A stretch of DNA of 64,000 nucleotides from positions 822,511 through 886,510 of the forward strand of contig CAJNDS010002368.1 of NCBI GenBank assembly GCA_905221605.1. Direction: 5' to 3'. The notes below the pieces were generated by a model. It did no database searches and was not told where the DNA came from. It worked only from the letters and a program-made list of their open reading frames with translations. Both the position numbers and the translations under genes were made by a program. Positions 22,408 through 34,997 of the stretch are shown here, piece after piece (position 1 is the first letter of the stretch; each line of letters begins with the position of its first letter). The DNA is from Symbiodinium natans (lineage: Eukaryota > Sar > Dinophyceae > Suessiales > Symbiodiniaceae).

Positions 22408-23884
22408 GGCCCCCTAAACCCTACATAAACCCTAAAGCCATGGAGGGCTTGAGGGCTTCAGGGTTTTCGTGCGTGTGCGTGTTGTTATTTGTTTGCCTTG
22501 ATTTTTTAACAATTCTTTTTTGGGGAGAGAGAACTCGGGGTCTCCGGGGTCAAAGGATTGTTGAGGATTTTCAGAATTGTTTCGAGGTCTCTCGTGTTTT
22601 TCTTATTCTTTTTTTTTGGGGGGGAGGGGCGGGGGAGCCTGAGGTTTGGAGCGTTGGTGCTTAGGGGGTAGGTGCTTAGGAGATAGGGATTTAGGGTTTC
22701 TTAAGTTTAAGACCGACAGTTAGCGAATGAGGGGCTTGAGGGGTTTGGGTTTGGGGGAGTTTAGGCTTGAGGGGTTGAGGGGTTCGGGGGTTTAGAAAAA
22801 GACCCCCCCGCACCCCACCCAAGCAAGAACCGTAAACACGAAACTCAGCAACCAAAGTCTTTTTTGGGACTGGGGCTCGATGCTGGTTTAGGGTTTGTGG
22901 GGTTTGGCTTAGGGATACAGTTGAACCGAAGTTGTTTCCTCTTTTTGATTCTCCGCCTCAACCCTAAACCCCAAACCCTGCACCCGTGACCCTTGAAACA
23001 AAAACCCTAAACCGAAACCCCAAACCTTAAACTCTAACCTTGGGATGTTCCCCCTTTTACTAACAGTCCTTAATAGGGATTTCAAAGGCATGCCAACTCT
23101 AAACCCTTAAGCCACAAAACCTTAGACTCCGAAACATCTCAAACTCAAAGCCCCTTAAACACCTCGTTTAAAGTCTAGGTCGTCAAGCCGTACGTCCCTA
23201 GACTTGAGGAAGGTCAGGGTTTCGGGCTTACGTCCCTAGACCTGAGGAAGGTCAAGCTTTAGGGTTTAGGGTTGAGGGTTGAGGGTTGAGGGTTTAGGCT
23301 TTAGGGTGTAGTGTGTAGGGTGTAGGGCTTAGGGTTTGCAGGGGGCTTAGGGCCTTGAACCTTAAACAGACAAGCCCTAAGCCCTGAACCCAAAAACACA
23401 ACTAAACACCTAAACCCCTAAACCCCTAAACCCCTAAACCCCTAAACCCCTAAACCCCCAACCCCAAACCCCAAACCCTAAACCCCAAACCCTAAACCTC
23501 TCAACGGCCCCAAAACCCCCCCAAAGTTCTGGACCCCGAAGGCCTCTGGGGCCCCTCTATGGGGCCCCTAGATCCTTAAAACCCTGGCACCCAAAACCCT
23601 TGTACCCTGAACCCTAAACCCTAAACCCTAAACCCCTAAACCCCGAAACCCCAAACCCCAAACCCTAAACCCCAAACCCTAAACCCCAAACCCTAAACCC
23701 TAGACCCTAAACCCTGAAGCCCAAACTTGAAGTCCCTCGACCCCAAAAAACCTCCTCGGTGCCTCCACAGATGCGATCAGCTCGGAATCCAGCCCGCCAC
23801 TGACGAGTTGCAGGACACGCCTCTTGCGCTTTTGTTTAGGGTTTAGGGTTGAGGGTTTGGGGTTTAGGGTTTAGGGCTCAGGAA
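22408..23884. other. Spacers, CCCTAAA variants and a 37-bp duplication; no gene
   Basis: CTTACGTCCCTAGACCTGAG-type sequence occurs twice (about 23191-23264). 23400-23500 and 23600-23710 are CCCCTAAA/CCCCAAA arrays. A 74-codon frame at 22440-22664 has no domain. Confidence 0.45.
23040..23096. mobile_element. Foldback element, family B (copy 2, shortened)
   Basis: TTGGGATGTTCCCCCTTTTA, CTAACAGTCCTTAA, ending GCATGCCAA; most of the right arm is deleted. Confidence 0.6.
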
Positions 23885-23965
23885 TGGGTACTTCCCACTT
23901 GGGGTCCTATATAGTACGGCACCCTTAGAAGAAGGACCCCAAATGATTTGGAGAGAACGCACCCA
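23885..23965. mobile_element. TGGG...CCCA foldback element
   Basis: TGGGTACTTCCCACTTGGGG at the left and CCCCAAATGATTTGGAGAGA...ACCCA at the right are imperfect inverted repeats sharing TTGGGGTCCT. The termini resemble families C and H, but no clean target duplication is visible. Confidence 0.5.
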
Positions 23966-24373
23966 TATCTTCTGACTAGGTTTTGGGGGGGTTTTGAAGG
24001 CTTGTGGGTTTTGGCGGTTCGGGTTTTGGGGGCTTCGGGGGGGTGGGGCCTTTTGGCTGTTTTCGGGATAAGGCTGCAGGGTCGAATTTAGGGGTTAGGG
24101 GCTGTTTGGACTTCAGGGTACCCTAAACCCTAAACCCTAAACCCGAAACCCCAAACCCTAAACCCTAAACCCTAAACCCTAAACCCTAAACCCTAAACCC
24201 GAACCCCCTAAACCCTAAACCCAAAACCCCTAAACCCTAAACCCTAAACCCAAACCCTAAACCCTAAACCCTGCTGGCACCTTCGGACCGCCTGCTTGCC
24301 TTCCAGGTCGTTGCCGAAGAATCCGAACTCCACCTCAGAAGCTCAAAGCATCCCTAAACCCTGGGTTCATCTC

Positions 24374-24480
24374 AGGGTTTAGGGTTTAGGGTTTAGGGTT
24401 TAGGGTTTAGGGTTTAGGGTTTAGGGTTTAGGGTTTAGGGTTTAGGGTTTAGGGTTTAGGGTTTAGGGTTTAGGGTTTAG
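24374..24480 (+). repeat. TTTAGGG array
   Basis: About 15 near-perfect units, followed by GGGGGTTCA-type units to 24545. Confidence 0.9.
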
Positions 24481-25710
24481 GGGGGTCCGGGGGGTTCAGG
24501 GGGTTCAGGGGGCTTCAGGGGAGTTCAGGGGGTTCAGGGGGTTTAGTTTAGGGGGTTTAGGGGGGTTAGGGGATTTAAGGGTTTAGGATATTGACAAGAG
24601 AAGCCTCAACCCGAAGCTCTCATCCTCGGGCTAACAGCCTTCGGTAGACCCCACCGCTGAGGGTCCAGGATGCATTTAGAGCTTGGGGTTCAGGGTTTGG
24701 GGTTTGGGGTTTGGGGTTTAGGGTTTGGGGTTTAGGGTTTAGGGTTTGGGGTTTAGGGTTTGGGGTTTGGGGTTTGGGGTTTGGGGTTTGGGGTTTAGGG
24801 TTTAGGGTTTGGGGTTTGGGGTTTTGGGATTTGAGGTCTAGGGTTTAGGGTTCAGGGTTTGGGTTTTAGGGCTTGGGTTTTGTGGGTTGGGGTTAGGTTG
24901 GGGTTTGGGGTGGGGTGAAGGGTTTGGGGTTTTGGGGTTTAGGGTTGGGGGTTAGGGTTTGGGTTTGGGTTTGGGGGTGTGGGGTTGGGGGGTTAGGTTT
25001 AGGGTTGGGGGTTTGGGGCCTTTGCGCGCCGCTTCGGGTTTGGGGTTCGCCGGCCCCCCGCCTAGCCCGCCCGCGCAGTAGGGTTTGGCCCCCCGGACCC
25101 AGATGACCGGGTTTCGGGGTTGCCGGGGCGTTGGGGTTTGGGGTTTGGGGTTTCAAAGGGTTTGGGCTTAGGGCCCAAAGCCCCACGCCCTCTCTAAACC
25201 CTAAGGCCGAAACCTTCAGAGAAACCTGGGCCCTTGACCCTGAACCCTCAACTTGCGGTTGCAGAGCCCCATTAGGGTTTGGGGTTTGGGGTTTGGGGTT
25301 TAGGGTTTGGGGTTTGGGGTTTAGGCAGCTGCACAGGTATGGGTTCTTCTGAGTGAGAGTTTAGGGGGGAGGGGGGATGCAGGTGGCTTAACTCCTAAAT
25401 TCCTAAATCCGAAGCCCTAAACCCCAAGAACAGAACGCCACCCCCCACCCCACCCTAAACCTAAAACCTCAAAACGCGCAAGCCCCCCAAACCTGAACAA
25501 ACTAAAACGTGAAACCATTGACCCCACTTCTTTCACTAAATCTCAAACCCCCAAACCCAAAGCCTTTGAAAACTCGCAAGCCATTCAAACCCCCAACCCT
25601 ACTTACGGTTTAGGGTTTAGGGTCTAGAGTCTAGGGTTTAAGGTTTAAGGTCGGGGTTGAGGGCTTCGGGCTTAGGGCTTAGGGTAAGGGTAGTTATACG
25701 CAGGGCTGTC
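24481..25710. other. TTTGGGG-rich arrays and spacers; no gene
   Basis: 24680-25010 and 25270-25325 are TTTGGGG/TTTAGGG mixtures. Open frames here (24893-25186 minus and others) are repeat read-through. Confidence 0.55.
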
Positions 25711-26251
25711 AGTACCCCCCCCCCCCCCCCCCCCCGAAAAGGTTATAATAAAGGGACTCAACCTTAGACCCCTGAGGTTGTACTCTTGGGTTTGGGGACC
25801 CTTTTTGAGGATCCTCTACGCTTAGGGTATAAGGGCTATAGGATATGCCTACATTAATAATCTCTCTCCGACTTCTTTGCCAAGCCTCTTCCTCTTTCCT
25901 TGCATAGGGGTAATGGTGGTCTCGTGCGGAGGTAAGGGCTCGACCATTCCCATCTTGCTCATCAGCAGTCTTACCATTCCCATCTTGCTCATCAGCAGTC
26001 TTACGAGCCGCTTTCCTCATTCTGTCCTCGGGATTATTCAATTCGTTGTCGTTATGACCTCCATCCCCGGCAACTTGAGAGCTCGGGCAGTACACTCAAG
26101 CTCTCTCTCCCGGCACTCGTCGTATGCTTGAGACGCCGCGTGTCTCTCCCGAACATCCCCGTCACCATCTCAGGCGGTTCTAGAACCCACTCACACTTCT
26201 CTGAAATATGGCCCCTTTTATGGCATTCGGAGTAGATTAAGGAAACCTGTT
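25711..26251 (-). pseudogene. Degraded minus-strand coding fragment with a zinc-knuckle-like motif
   Basis: On the minus strand, codons at 26234-26193 read YSECHKRGHISEKC, which fits a CX2CX4HX4C zinc knuckle if the first Cys has become Tyr. The frame continues downstream for about 40 codons, then breaks. A second minus frame at 26095-25709 has charged, helix-like sequence (KEEEAWQRSRR) and a 30-bp in-frame duplication (plus strand 25973-26005 region, CCATTCCCATCTTGCTCATC). Zinc knuckles are typical of Gag proteins and some RNA-binding proteins. With the frame shifts, a decayed gene or retroelement piece is the best reading, and the evidence is thin. Confidence 0.35.
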
Positions 26252-26335
26252 AGGGGTACACCTCTAACCCTTGAAGCGACTATACGTCACCTTACCCTAC
26301 TTCTAACCCCACGTGCAGCTACCCTGCAACTCCTG
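26252..26335. mobile_element. Family A element, strongly degraded
   Basis: It retains ACCTTACCCTACTTCTAACC and GCAACTCCTGAAG at the right; the left arm is mostly lost. Confidence 0.4.
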
Positions 26336-27881
26336 AAGTCGACCCTAGACTTAAACCCTAAACCTCAGACCCTGAATGCCTAACAACCTTGATGATACCC
26401 AAAACCCTAAACCCTCAATCCCTACAACAACGCACAACGTAAACCCTCAACCCCAAACCCCAGGAACCACGGCTCTGTTTTCTGCGTCGTAGGTTCGGAA
26501 CTGGCTTTAGGGCTTCGGGTCTAGGGTTTAGGGTTGAGGGTCTAGGGTCTAGGGTTTAGTGGTGGGTTCGAGCGGACTTAGAACTGGGCGGGGGGGCAGG
26601 GGGGAGGGGCATAGTAATGTTAAGGTGTGGGGTTTGGGCTGAAACTTTGAAAATTAGGGTTTGGGGTAAGCCATAAGCCCTAAACCGTAAACCCTAAACC
26701 CTCATCAGGGTTTAGGGTTTTGCGGTGTAGGGGTTTGGCGTTTAGGCCCAAACCCTCAAACCCAAACTGAAAACCGCTTCGTCCGGGGCCCGCGGCAGGC
26801 CGACCGTTGTTCAAACTGCCAGTGAGTCCTTAGTCCCGCACCCTAAGCGCTAAACCCACTTTTGCTTGATAGCTAAGGGGGCTCATTTCTTAGGGTCTAG
26901 GGTCTAGGGTCTAGGGTTTAGGGTTTAGGGTTTAGGGCTTAGGGTTTAGGGCTTAGGGTTTAGGGCTTAGGCTTTAGGGTTGACGGCCAGTACCTAAACC
27001 CTAAACCCTAAACCCTAAGACCCTAGGACCCTAAGACCCTAAGACCCTAAAACCCTAAAACCCTAAGACTCTAAAACCCTAAAACGCTAAAACCCTAAAA
27101 CTCTAAAACTCTAACACCCTAAAACTCTAAAACCCTAAGGACCTGGGCCACTGAAGCAGTAATGTGCGATGGTAAGACGGCGGCTCTCGTCGACCCATGG
27201 TCCAATGACCACGGGAATGTTCAGCACCTGGGATTGCTTTAAGGGCTCTTAGGGTTGGTTTAGGGTTTAGGGTTTAGCGTTTAGGGTTTAGGGTTTAGGG
27301 TTGAGGGTTTAGGGTTTAGGGTTTAGGGTGTGGGGTTTGGGTTTCGGGTTTCGGGTTTCGGGTTTCGGGTTTCGGGTTTAGGGTTTAGGGCTTTTTAGAG
27401 GGCTTTTAGGGGTTTCCTTGGGGGCTTTTGAATTGTTTAAGAGGGCGTTTGGGGTTTTTTAAGGGGATGCTTTAGGGTTTTAGGGCTTTTATAGGGCTTT
27501 TTGCAAAAGTATTTTTAGATTTGTTTTTGGTTGTTTTTGGGGTGTTTGGGTTTTAGGGTTTTCGAGTTTAGGGTTTTACAGTTTTCGGGTTTAGGGCTCT
27601 GAGGGTTTTAGGGTTTATGGTGTAGGGTTCAGGGCCTCCACAGGGGGAAGATAGGCTTTACAATGTACGAAGGAGGAGTATCGAGTCCAGGGGTTCGGGT
27701 TTACAAGGCGCATGGTTTCATGCGTTTTACGTTTGCGTTGGGGGTCGAGGGTCTAGCTTCGAGGGGTTAATTGTAAGGCCCCCAAACCCGAGAAAGCCCC
27801 CTGAAACCCCCAAAACCCCCCCAAAGCCCCATCACTACAGCCGAACTAAGGCCATACTGAAGCCTTCCTAAAGCCTTGATG
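26336..27881. other. Arrays and spacers; no gene
   Basis: TCTAGGG/TTTAGGG at 26890-26970, CCCTAAGA/CCCTAAAA units at 27010-27140, TTTCGGG units at 27345-27380. No gene was recognised. Confidence 0.5.
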
Positions 27882-27984
27882 TGGGTGGCTGTCAAAATTA
27901 TGATCCGTTTTGGGGTACCCTGAATATCAGGCACCGCATCATAATAGGGATCCAAAAAGCGACCGTAATTTTGACAACCACCCA
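27882..27984. mobile_element. Foldback element, family H (copy 1)
   Basis: TGGGTGGCTGTCAAAATTAT at the left and GTAATTTTGACAACCACCCA at the right are inverted over about 40 bp. TG flanks both ends (27880-27881 and 27985-27986), a possible 2-bp target duplication. Confidence 0.75.
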
Positions 27985-28204
27985 TGTGTTCATCCCGAAC
28001 CCCTCAGCCCCCAACAGCCCTGAAGCCGCCTGCGGCTTGAAGAATCTCCTCAACATCCCTAGAGTTTAGGGTTTAGGCTTTAGGGTTTAGGGTTTAGGAA
28101 AAGGGGAGTGGGTGGGTGGGGGCGGGTTTGGGATTTAGGGATCCAGTCAACCCTGCTTACAGCGCTATCACTCGGTCCTACCCCTAAACCCTCAGTCCTA
28201 GACC

Positions 28205-28368
28205 CTAAAACCCTAAAACCCTAAAACCCTAAAACCCCAAAACCCCAAAACCCTAAAACCCTAAAACCCTAAAACCCTAAAACCCTAAAACACTAAAACC
28301 CTAAAACCCTAAAACCCTAAAACCCTAGAACCTAAAACCCTAAAACCCTAAAACCCTAAACCCTAAAA
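28205..28368 (-). repeat. CCCTAAAA (8-bp, Chlamydomonas-type) array
   Basis: About 20 units of CCCTAAAA with CCCCAAAA variants, rather than the 7-bp unit used elsewhere. Confidence 0.9.
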
Positions 28369-29900
28369 TCCCTTCCTGCTAGACTGCACGCGTCTCCCTA
28401 AACCCTAAACCCTAAACCCTAAACCCTAAACCCTAAACCCTAAACTTCAAGCCCGCCTTCCGGATGTAGATTTGAAAATCCTCGCCATCCGGGCTGAAGG
28501 CGTATCGCGCCCTGGGCTTTGGGTTGAGTCTGGGGCTTTGGGCTCGAAGGAGGTGCCCCTTGAGGGTTTGGGGTTTAGGGTTTAGGGTTTAGGGTTTAGG
28601 GTTTAGGGTTTAGGGTTTTAGGGTTTTAGGGTTTAGGGCTATTAGGGTTTCGAGTTCAGGGTTCAGGGTTGAGGGTTGAGGTTTGAGGTTTGAGGCCTTA
28701 AGGTTCAGGGCATCAGGCACCCTTGACGGACTTACAGTTATCACACAGGCCTTCAACTCCTCAATGCCGGATCCTTTTAAAACTCCCAGCAGAGCCCGAG
28801 AGGCTCGTTAGGGATGAAGATTCAGAGTCGAGGGCTTAGGGTTTTAGGGTTTAGGGTTTAGGGGTATAGGGTTTAGGTTTTAGGGTTTAGGGCGTAGGGT
28901 TTAAGGTTTAGGGTTTAGGGTGGGTGTAACACTTGATTATGGTTCAGGGTTCAGGGTTTGAACGCTCACTTCTTGCTCCCTTGAAGCCTTGAACCCCGCC
29001 AAACACAACTCGAAACTGACCCCGCCCACCCCCCCACACCCTACACCCTGAACCCTAAACCCTAAACCCTAAACCCTAAACCCTAAACCCTAAACCCTAA
29101 ACCCTGAACCCACTAAACCAAGCCTGGGGCCCCCGCTCACCATCCCACTGAAAGAAGACGCCTCTTCCCTTCTGGTTCTCGGTGCTGAAGTTTAGCAGCA
29201 TGTCCTGTTGTTGCTTCGGGGTTCGACCCTAAACCCTAAACCCTAAACCCTAAACCCTAAACCCTAAACCCTAAACCCTAAACCCTAAACCCTAAACCCT
29301 AAACCCTAAACTTTAGGGTTCAGGGGCTGGCCCCTTGTTGTTTAGCTTTAGGGGGTTTAGAGGCTTACAAGGGCCTAAGGGGTTTGTAGGGCTACGGCCC
29401 AGGAGTGTGTTAGGACATTTTCATAACTAAGACATATTAAGACATTAGAGTCTGGACACGGCGCACATTTTAAAATCCAGGGTCGCGCTCGAGCTCTCAA
29501 AGAATCTTTCTAGCTACTGAGAAAAGGAGCGAAAGGCGTCCAACCAGGCCCGTGCTCACCAAGCCCACGCTCTTGGCCTGTCCTTCACCTGTCTTTTTGC
29601 AAACTTTAGTCCAAAAGGGGTTTAGGGTTTAGGATTTAGGGTTTAGGGTTTAGGGTTGCGTCTGCCCCAAGGTGGACATCAGCGCTGGAAGGGGATGTTA
29701 CATCGATACGATCCTAATTGGTGTTAAGGAGCCGTGCCTAACTTCGAAACTTTGGACAGCCTTCGCGCCTTGAATCAGAGAATAAGCCGAGGAAGGAATT
29801 TCTCTCTTGCCCGCAGGAGACTGATGAATAGTTTCAGCGTCCAGGCTCCGGCGGGTTTAGGGTTTAAGGTTCAGGAAGACATGTAAACTGCTCTTCTCTC
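28369..29900. other. Arrays and spacers; no gene
   Basis: CCCTAAA arrays at 28398-28444, 29050-29106 and 29226-29310; a TTTAGGG array at 28565-28620. Unique spacers, including 29390-29860, show no recognised gene. Confidence 0.5.
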
Positions 29901-30126
29901 TTATCTTCTTATCTTTCTCCTTAGCAAGGAAGAAAACTGATATGGACTTGAGAAGGGGAAATGCAAGAAACCCTCTCCCTCTTTCTCCCACGGTCTATGC
30001 TTCTCTCAATGCCTCGCCCTGTTTCATTCCCTCTCTCCTACTGCAAATATCTTTCTTTGTAGTTCTTCCTCTTCTCTCCTCTCACCCTCCTTCTCCTCTT
30101 CCAGTTCTACGAGACATACCACCCAC

Positions 30127-30161
<35 letters not shown>

Positions 30162-30480
30162 GAGAGAGCACACCTTCGGGCGGCCCCCTCCAATGGGAGG
30201 GGGTTAAGCGCGCAGAAAAAAGAAGGATGGAACAACATTTTGGCGGTCATAAAGATGATGAAGATGATACGGAAATGGAGAGATGATAAAGATGATGATA
30301 AAGGTGATAAGGATGATAAGGACAGGGGGCGAAGATGACAAAGATGATAAAACAAAAGAAGCAAATAAACATATATTTCCATAAACAGCTTTTTATGGAA
30401 GCTAGCCCCTTCAAATCTTTAAAATTTGAAAACTCTTGAAAATGTGGAAAGCCCCAGGCCTTTTGAAATTTCACAAGGCA
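29901..30480. repeat. CT-, GA- and GAT-rich low-complexity block
   Basis: A pyrimidine-rich stretch (29890-30110), a GA tract (30128-30168) and GATGAT/GATAAG repeats (30245-30350). Frames such as 29942-30286 are low-complexity and not called genes. Confidence 0.7.
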
Positions 30481-32080
30481 TCTGACATTGTTTCAAGCCA
30501 TGAGAAATCAATAAATTAGCAGCGCGCCCCCTTCTTGCGCAAGGAGGGCGCGCGAATCACACCAAGTTTTTGTCTGCCGTCTTGTTGCTCAAATTTAAAA
30601 CAAAAACCAGCGGACAAAATCGTCCCAGGTAGGGCCTTAGTTCGGGTCTTCACCCTACAACCGAAGCCTAAACCCTAAACCCTGCGCAAATCCTGAACCC
30701 TTGTCATCCGTAATTCTGGTATCCAAAAAAGTTGGAGAACCCGTAACCCCAAACCCCAAACCCTAAACCCTAAACCCTAACCCTAAACCCTAAACCCTAA
30801 ACCCTAACCCTAAACCCTAAACCCTAAACCCTGAGGTCAAGCCCTGCAATCGCGTAACCCTGCCACCCCGGAGTGCCTTGCACACCCCATCAACACGTAC
30901 TCCTGGAAGCCTAAACCCCAAGCCCTAAACCCTAAACCCCAAACCCTAAACCCCAAATGCTAGACCCTAAACCCCCACACCCCAAGCCCTAAGCCGCCCT
31001 ATGCCCTATGCCCTAAACTCCAAACCTTAAACCCTAAACCCTAAGCCCGAAACCCTACCCTTCAGCCTCTTAGGGGTTTCGGGCTTATGGTCCTGAAGCC
31101 CCCTAAACCTGAAAGCTCTTCAACCCTGAAACCCTGGCCGCCCTAGCGGTAATTCTAGGGGGCGGTCCTCCTTCTTGTCAGTCATCATCGTGGTCTCAGA
31201 GGGTTTAGGGTTTACGGTTTAGGGTTTGGGGGGTTTGGGATTAGGGTTTAGGTAGGGTTTGGGGGTCTTTGTCAAGGGCACACATCTCTCGGGGTTCTAG
31301 AGATTTTTGCTGTTGTGTTTTTGCAGAGGGGGGGGGGGTTGAATCCCTGTCCCTCCGTCCCCAGCTTTACTTGCAGCTGCGGGTTGAGGACAAATTATGT
31401 CTCGGGCTTAATTAGGGGCGAATGCGTCCGAACAATCAAGAAGGTAGTATGGTATTTGATTAAGGTTTAAGGTTTAGGGTTCAGGGTTCTGGCTTGTAAC
31501 TGGCCTCGAAGTCCCTGAATTCGCGATTTTAACCGACCTCCCCCCACGACAGGGCGAGTGGGTGTTCACCAGGCTGATGTCCACCAATCCTAAACCCTAA
31601 ACGCTAAACCCTAAACCCTAAACCCTAAACCACGGTCTGGCGAAGTCCGTGTTGGGGGGGCTGGCAGCTTGCCTCTGAACTGATCTCAAAAAACAACACG
31701 GGCTCCAGCGCGCTAAAGGTGAGGGTTTAGGGTTTAGGGTTTAGGGTTTAGGGGTTGGGGTTTAGGGTTTAGGGTTTGGGGTTAAGGGTTGGTTAAGGGT
31801 TTAGGGTTTAGGGTTTGGGGTTTGGGGTTTGGGGTTTAGGGTTTAGGGCTTAGGGGTCCACTTGCCATTGCCTAGAAGGATGGGGTTTAAAGAAGCTTAG
31901 GGCCTCAGGAGCCTGAATCTCCAAGGGTTTAGCGTTTAGGGTTCAGGGTTCAGGGTTCAGGGTGTAGGGTTTAGGTTTAGGTTTAGGTTTTAGGGTTTAG
32001 GGTTTAGGGTTTAGGGTGTAGGGTTTAGGGTGTAGGGTGTAGGGTGTAGGGTGTAGGGTGTAGGGTGTAGGGTGTAGGGT
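30481..32080. other. Arrays and spacers; no gene
   Basis: 30481-30650 is unique and less GC-rich, with an inverted GCGCGCCCCC/GGGCGCGC pair near 30520-30555. The rest is CCCTAAA and TTTAGGG variants with a G-run at 31327-31338, and TGTAGGG units from 32010. Confidence 0.5.
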
Positions 32081-32430
32081 GTAGGGTGTAGGGTTTAGGG
32101 TTTAGGGTTTAGGGTTTAGGGTTTAGGGTTTAGGGTTTAGGGTTTAGGGTTTAGGGTTTAGGGTTTAGGGTTTAGGGTTTTAGGGTTTAGGGTTTAGGGT
32201 TTAGGGTTTAGGGTTTAGGGTTTAGGGTTTAGGGTTTAGGGTTTAGGGTTTTAGGGTTAAGGTTTAAGGGTTTAGGGTTTAGGGTTTAGGGTTTAGGGTT
32301 TAGGGTTTAGGGTTTAGGGTTATGGTTTAGGGTTTTGGGTTTAGGGTTTAGGGTTTAGGGTTTAGGGTTTAGGGTTTAGGGTTTAGGGTTTAGGGTTTAG
32401 GGTTTAGGGTTTAGGGTTTAGGGTTTAGGG
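32010..32430 (+). repeat. TGTAGGG block followed by a long TTTAGGG array
   Basis: About 10 TGTAGGG units (32016-32093), then about 45 TTTAGGG units with a few TTTTAGGG and TTATGG slips. Confidence 0.92.
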
Positions 32431-34928
32431 AAAGGAGCCCGAACCAAGGCTGAACACATGAACTATAAACCTAAGTGGCCTACTTACAACCCAGTCAGCC
32501 CTAATGCCTAAGCACCCTGAACCGCCCTAAACCCTAAACCCTGAACGATCCATGATCCACACCCCCAAGCCGAGATTTGGACGCCCGGGTTCTTGAAGAA
32601 GGACGCAAACTTCCACCGGAACATGTCGATCCTTCCGTCCTGGCCCCGAGTGTACGTTCAAGAGGGTTGCGGTATAGGGTTTAGGGCCCCTAAACCCTAA
32701 CCCAAAACCCTACACCCTAAAGCCCTAAAACCCAAAAGCCCTAAAACCCAAAAACCATAAAGCCCTAAAGCCCTAAAGCCCTAAAACCCTAAAACCCCAA
32801 AACCCCAAAACCCTAAAACCCTAAAACCCTAAAACCCTAAAATCCCTAAAACCCTAAAACCCTAAAACCCTAAAACCCTAAAACCCTAAGTGGGGTGCTT
32901 GCTAGGGCCTTTCGAGCCTGGGGGAGAGGAAGGCCGAGGGAGGAAGGGCGAGGCTGTTGCAACCCAGAAAACCGCCCCAAAATCTCAAAAGACCAGCTCC
33001 CAGTTTAGGGCGAGGCAAAGTGCTTTCTGGGTTTCAATCCTCAACGTTTAGGGTTTAGGGTTCAGGGTTCAGGGTTTAGGGTTTAGGGTTTAGGGTTTAG
33101 GGTTTAGGGTTTAGGGTTGAGCCCCTAAGCCCAAAGCCCCTAAACCCGTAAACCCCTATGCCCTGAGCCCTAAACTCCAAGACTCCAAAACTCCTCAGCC
33201 CTAAAACCTTAACAAGCCCCCAAAACCCTACCAAGGACTCCATTCTGCAGCTTCATGTTTCGGGTTTAGGGTTTAGGGCTTAGGTTTTAGGGTTTAGGGT
33301 TTGGGGTTTAGGGTTTGGGGTTTAGGGTTTAGGGTTTAGGGTTTAGGGTTTAGGGTTTAGGGTTTAGGGCCTCAATCGTTTCAAGTCCGGGAGTTTAGTG
33401 GGCGTGTAAAGTTGATGTAGCTTCGAGAGGTTGTAAGATTCACAGGGCTTTTGCGGCGATGTAAGGCGCAGAGGGCTGAGGGATCATATGGTGTGGGGTT
33501 TAGGGTTTGCAGGCAAACCTAGCCTAAGCTCTCTAACCCCTGAAATCCTGTAATCCCTATAATTCCCATAATTCCTATAACCCCTATGAATTGTTCTAAC
33601 CCCTAAACCTTTTAATCCTTAGCACCCTAAACCCTAAACCCTAAACCCTAAACCCTAAACCCTAAACCGTAAACCCTAAACACACTAAACCCTAAACCCT
33701 ACACCCCAACCCTAGACCCCAAACCACAACCGGGCCGGCCGCGCGTTGAACATCACCGGGGTGCGCTTGGAGCAGCACAGCCGCGAGCCCACGGAGGCCC
33801 GATCTGCGCCGTGCAGCCCATGGGCCTTTTGGGTTTAGGGTTTAGGGTTTAGGGTTTCGGGTTTGGGGTTTGGGGTTTAGGGTTTAGGGATTAGGGTTTG
33901 GGGTTTGGGGTTTGGGGTTTGGGGTTTGGTGTTTAGGGTTTAGGGTTTAGGGAGTGTGTGGGGAGTTGGGGGGTTGGGGTTGAGGGTTTAGTGTTTAGGG
34001 ATTGTCGGGATTTTAAGGATTATAGTTACGGCTGGGTTGAGTTAGTTTGAGGAGGTCAGGGTTTGGGGTTTAGGGGCTCATAGGTTTTAGGGTTGAGCGA
34101 GTTTAAGGAGACTAGAGAGTTTAGGGTCTAGGGAGCTTTTGGGTCGACGGATTTTTGTTTTAAGGAGTTTTGGGTTGAAGGTTTAGGGAGCTTGGGAGTT
34201 TAGGTTAAGCCCTGAAAACTAAAGAGAGTGGGGGATGGATTTGGGCCCAAGGTTTGGGATTTTGAGACATTGGGGTGATGCTTTGTGGTCGAGCTCCCTA
34301 AACCCTCAATCCGAAAAGATCCCGCAAACAACGCCCCTAAACCCTAAACCCTAAACCCCAAACCCTAAACCCTAAACCCTCAATCTCAACACCAGAGCCT
34401 GCCAGTTGATGTTGTAGAAGCCGACTTCGCGGTATTTCCTGCAGGTGTGAATAACAAGGCCTTAGGGTTTAGGGTTTAGGGTTTAGGATTAAGGGTTTAG
34501 GCTTAGGGTTTAGGGTTTAGGGTTTAGGGTTTAGGGTTTAGGGTTTAGGGTTTAGGGTTTAGGGTTTAGGGTTTAGGGTTTAGGGTTTAGACGAACATGC
34601 GAGGCGATTGTTCTAGGGTTTGGGTTTAGGGCTTAGGCGCTTCATATGGATGCATTGGGGCTTCGTTGGTAGTTCTACGTGCCGTTAAAAGAAAGGGATC
34701 TATAAGTATGACTGGCTATAACCTTTTTGAGCTATTCAGAGGTAACCTCCCCGAACCGTAAATCCCCAACGCAAACTTTGAGGGGATTGGGACCCCTAAA
34801 CCCTACATCCATTTGGGACCTCTTAATCCTGCTTGAAGCCCCAAAACCCGAGGAACTGAAGAACAAAAACCAAAACCTTAACCCCCTCAAGAACCCGAAG
34901 ACGCAGCCCCGAAGCCGGGACGTGTAAG
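32431..34928. other. Arrays and spacers; no gene
   Basis: CCCTAAAA 8-bp units at 32770-32890, TTTAGGG at 33075-33118, 33290-33370 and 34465-34590, and unique spacers. A frame at 34727-34927 has no domain. Confidence 0.5.
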
Positions 34929-34997
34929 GTTTAGGGTTTGGGGTTTGGGGTTTGGGGTTTGGGGTTTGGGGTTTGGGGTTTGGGGTTTGGGGTTTGG
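34929..34997 (+). repeat. Uniform TTTGGGG array
   Basis: About 9 perfect TTTGGGG units in a row. Confidence 0.9.
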
